From the NCBI RefSeq assembly GCF_002954405.1, contig NZ_MQWC01000004.1, positions 198,318 through 262,317 of the forward strand: DNA of 64,000 nucleotides, written 5' to 3'. The translations under genes and the position numbers were made by a program. This document shows, in pieces, positions 62,482 to 64,000 of the stretch (its first letter is position 1; every line of letters begins with the position of its first letter). Origin of the DNA: Salinibacter sp. 10B (GTDB lineage Bacteria; Bacteroidota; Rhodothermia; Rhodothermales; Salinibacteraceae). A model generated the notes under the pieces. The model had not been told where the DNA came from. It saw only the letters and a list, made by a program, of their open reading frames with translations, and ran no database searches.

Positions 62482-64000
62482 GTGAAGCAAAAAGTTCATT
62501 TTCACGATCCGTATCGCGCCGTGATCTTCAGTCCTACTGCCGTCCGGCTATTTCCATTTCGCCTCCCGCTGGCAGGACTCCTGATAGCCCTTAGCGTTTG
62601 GGGCGTAGGAGGAGCGCCGAAAGCGGTTGCACAGTCGGAGGAGAAGGTGGTTGATTTAACCCTGGACTCGGCCGTTCGGTTGGCGCTGTCCAACAGCTAC
62701 CGCGTACGGCAACTCCGCATGAGCGTCAAGCAGAGCCAGAGCTGGCTGCAGGCCCGTCAAGCCCGGCTTCGGTCCAGCGCAGACCTTGAACTCAGCACCC
62801 CCGAGATCCGGTCGGTCTCGACTCGCCAGTGGAATTCGGACCAGGGCCGGTACGAAATCGTGCGGGAGGACAGTCGCCGATGGGACATGAATTTTTCGGT
62901 CCAGCAGCCCGTCATTCTGTTTGGCTATCCAACGAATGGCTACCTCTCCCTCAACAACAGCATGTACCGGTTGCAGCAGTTTACCAGTGAGGGGGGGAAT
63001 TTGCAGTACTACAATCGGTACTACGTTGAGTTGTCGCAGCCCTTTTTTCAGCCGAATGAGTTGAAGAACAATCTGGAAGAGGCCGAAATCAATCTCCAGC
63101 AGGAGAGACTGGACTTCCAGGACAATGTGGTCGACATCATCGACGACATCTCGGATGACTACTTCGAACTGTTTGAGTTGGCGTACGAGCGGGTTATTCA
63201 GCGTCGGCGGACCTCGGATCTTGAAACGGCCGTCCGGATTGCGGAGGAGGGGCCCCGTACCGGGATTGACTCGGTGGCATCCCAGCGCCTGAAGGTGGAG
63301 TTAGGCAATGCCCGGGAGCGGGTCAATCAACTGGAGAGCGAGTTTCGGCTTCAGTCGTCTCAGATGAAGCAGCAGCTCCGGTTGTCCGGAACCGATTCGC
63401 TTCACGTAGATCCGGAGCTCGACGTCAAGCCGGTGAATGTAGGGGTCGATCAAGCGGTGGAATACGGATACTCGCTCCGACCCCGGCTGCGTCGACTCAA
63501 GTTGAACCGTCGCGAAAACGAGCTTGCGCTTGCCAACACGAGGGGATGGAATTCTTTCCGGGCGGAGTTGGAAGCGACGTATGGGCTCGAGATGCGGAAT
63601 CGGAGCGTCGGGGCGCTCTGGAATCAGCCCGAAAATAGCTACTCAGTAGGGGTCAACATTTCGATTCCCATTTGGGATTGGGGGCGGCGGGAGTCTCAGA
63701 TCCAGGCGCGGCAGATTGGTCTCAAGAAGGCGCGACTTCGGATTGAAGAGGCGCGACGCGACATCCGCAACAACATTTCCAACGCGGTGCGGAGCCTCAA
63801 CGAATATCAGGATCGGGCACTGACGATGCAGCAGAATCTTTCGATGGCGGCCAACGTCAGCGAGACGAGCCTCAAGCGCTTTCAGTCTGGTGAAATCTCG
63901 GCCCTGGAGCTGATTCAGACGCTTAACAGCCAGACCGACACCGCCCAGAATTTGCTCGATGCCTACCTCGGCTACGAGCAGGCCCTGTTGGACCTGCTTG
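62482..64000 (+). CDS. TolC-like outer-membrane efflux protein (partial, runs off right edge)
   Basis: Open from a GTG at 62482, with no stop before the window end (506 codons). A signal peptide is visible (LAGLLIALSVWGVGGAPKAVAQ). The mature part has long alternating helices and a first repeat starting near VVDLTLDSAVRLALSNSYRV, a second near VDQAVEYGYSLRPRLRRLKL and a conserved terminal region with ISALELIQTLNSQTDTAQNL. This is the layout of the outer-membrane efflux family. An upstream GTG at 62470 is also possible. A GGAGGG precedes the chosen start by about 11 bases. The frame is not in the export module near 24 kb and its partner genes should lie to the right. Confidence 0.8.
   Translation, partial: MKQKVHFHDPYRAVIFSPTAVRLFPFRLPLAGLLIALSVWGVGGAPKAVAQSEEKVVDLTLDSAVRLALSNSYRVRQLRMSVKQSQSWLQARQARLRSSADLELSTPEIRSVSTRQWNSDQGRYEIVREDSRRWDMNFSVQQPVILFGYPTNGYLSLNNSMYRLQQFTSEGGNLQYYNRYYVELSQPFFQPNELKNNLEEAEINLQQERLDFQDNVVDIIDDISDDYFELFELAYERVIQRRRTSDLETAVRIAEEGPRTGIDSVASQRLKVELGNARERVNQLESEFRLQSSQMKQQLRLSGTDSLHVDPELDVKPVNVGVDQAVEYGYSLRPRLRRLKLNRRENELALANTRGWNSFRAELEATYGLEMRNRSVGALWNQPENSYSVGVNISIPIWDWGRRESQIQARQIGLKKARLRIEEARRDIRNNISNAVRSLNEYQDRALTMQQNLSMAANVSETSLKRFQSGEISALELIQTLNSQTDTAQNLLDAYLGYEQALLDLL

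Overview
The window looks like a stretch of chromosome from a moderately high-GC, salt-adapted member of the Rhodothermota/Bacteroidota, most like Salinibacter or a close relative. This is inferred from gene content and protein style, not from a database match. The proteins are rich in Asp and Glu. Many transporters belong to Na+- or ion-coupled families (an SGLT-type symporter, two NhaC-family antiporters, a cation-chloride cotransporter). There is a HiPIP-like iron-sulfur protein, and most genes lack a clear Shine-Dalgarno sequence, as is common in Bacteroidota. Nearly everything is ordinary chromosomal coding sequence. Small decayed or non-coding islands lie near 14.4-15.2, 20.9-21.5, 22.2-23.2 and 32.2-33.2 kb.

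Layout, 0-8.4 kb: the beta subunit of a pyruvate-dehydrogenase-type E1 and its E2 acyltransferase, a metallophosphoesterase, a large SLC12-like cation-chloride cotransporter on the minus strand, a PTS IIA (PtsN-type) protein and histidyl-tRNA synthetase. 8.4-21 kb: an SGLT-type symporter preceded by a LacI regulator, a secreted M28 peptidase, a Tat-exported metallo-beta-lactamase-fold hydrolase, and a secreted GH2 glycosidase lying between two NhaC-family antiporters. 21.5-23.2 kb: a small secreted protein, then a degenerate tRNA-Gly-like sequence with an intact terminator, a PIN-domain relic and a tyrosine-recombinase relic. Together these look like the scar of an old integrated element.

23.2-31 kb: a TetR regulator followed by a complete multidrug-type ABC export module (TolC, HlyD/YbhG-type adaptor, two ABC ATPases, two ABC-2 permeases). 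AT-rich sites with a shared core lie in front of both tetR and tolC and are good candidate operators. 31-39 kb: a small membrane protein, the HiPIP-like lipoprotein, a broken histidine-kinase tail and a truncated ribbon-helix-helix ORF, an NTF2-like secreted protein, adenosylhomocysteinase with a strong terminator, an OsmC protein, an AlaX-type editing protein and a Ppx/GppA-HD phosphatase.

39-47 kb: the membrane arm of respiratory complex I (nuoJ, K, L, M, N) with a pterin-4a-carbinolamine dehydratase gene between nuoM and nuoN. 47-64 kb: aldehyde dehydrogenase, nicotinamidase, an APH-like/P-loop kinase fusion, a fatty-acid beta-oxidation pair (thiolase and FadJ-like), the RlmB-type rRNA methyltransferase, alkaline phosphatase, an unrecognised lipoprotein, an M1 aminopeptidase, argininosuccinate lyase, and a TolC-like protein running off the right edge. 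I saw no rRNA, no intact tRNA, no CRISPR array, no complete insertion sequence and no clear riboswitch.
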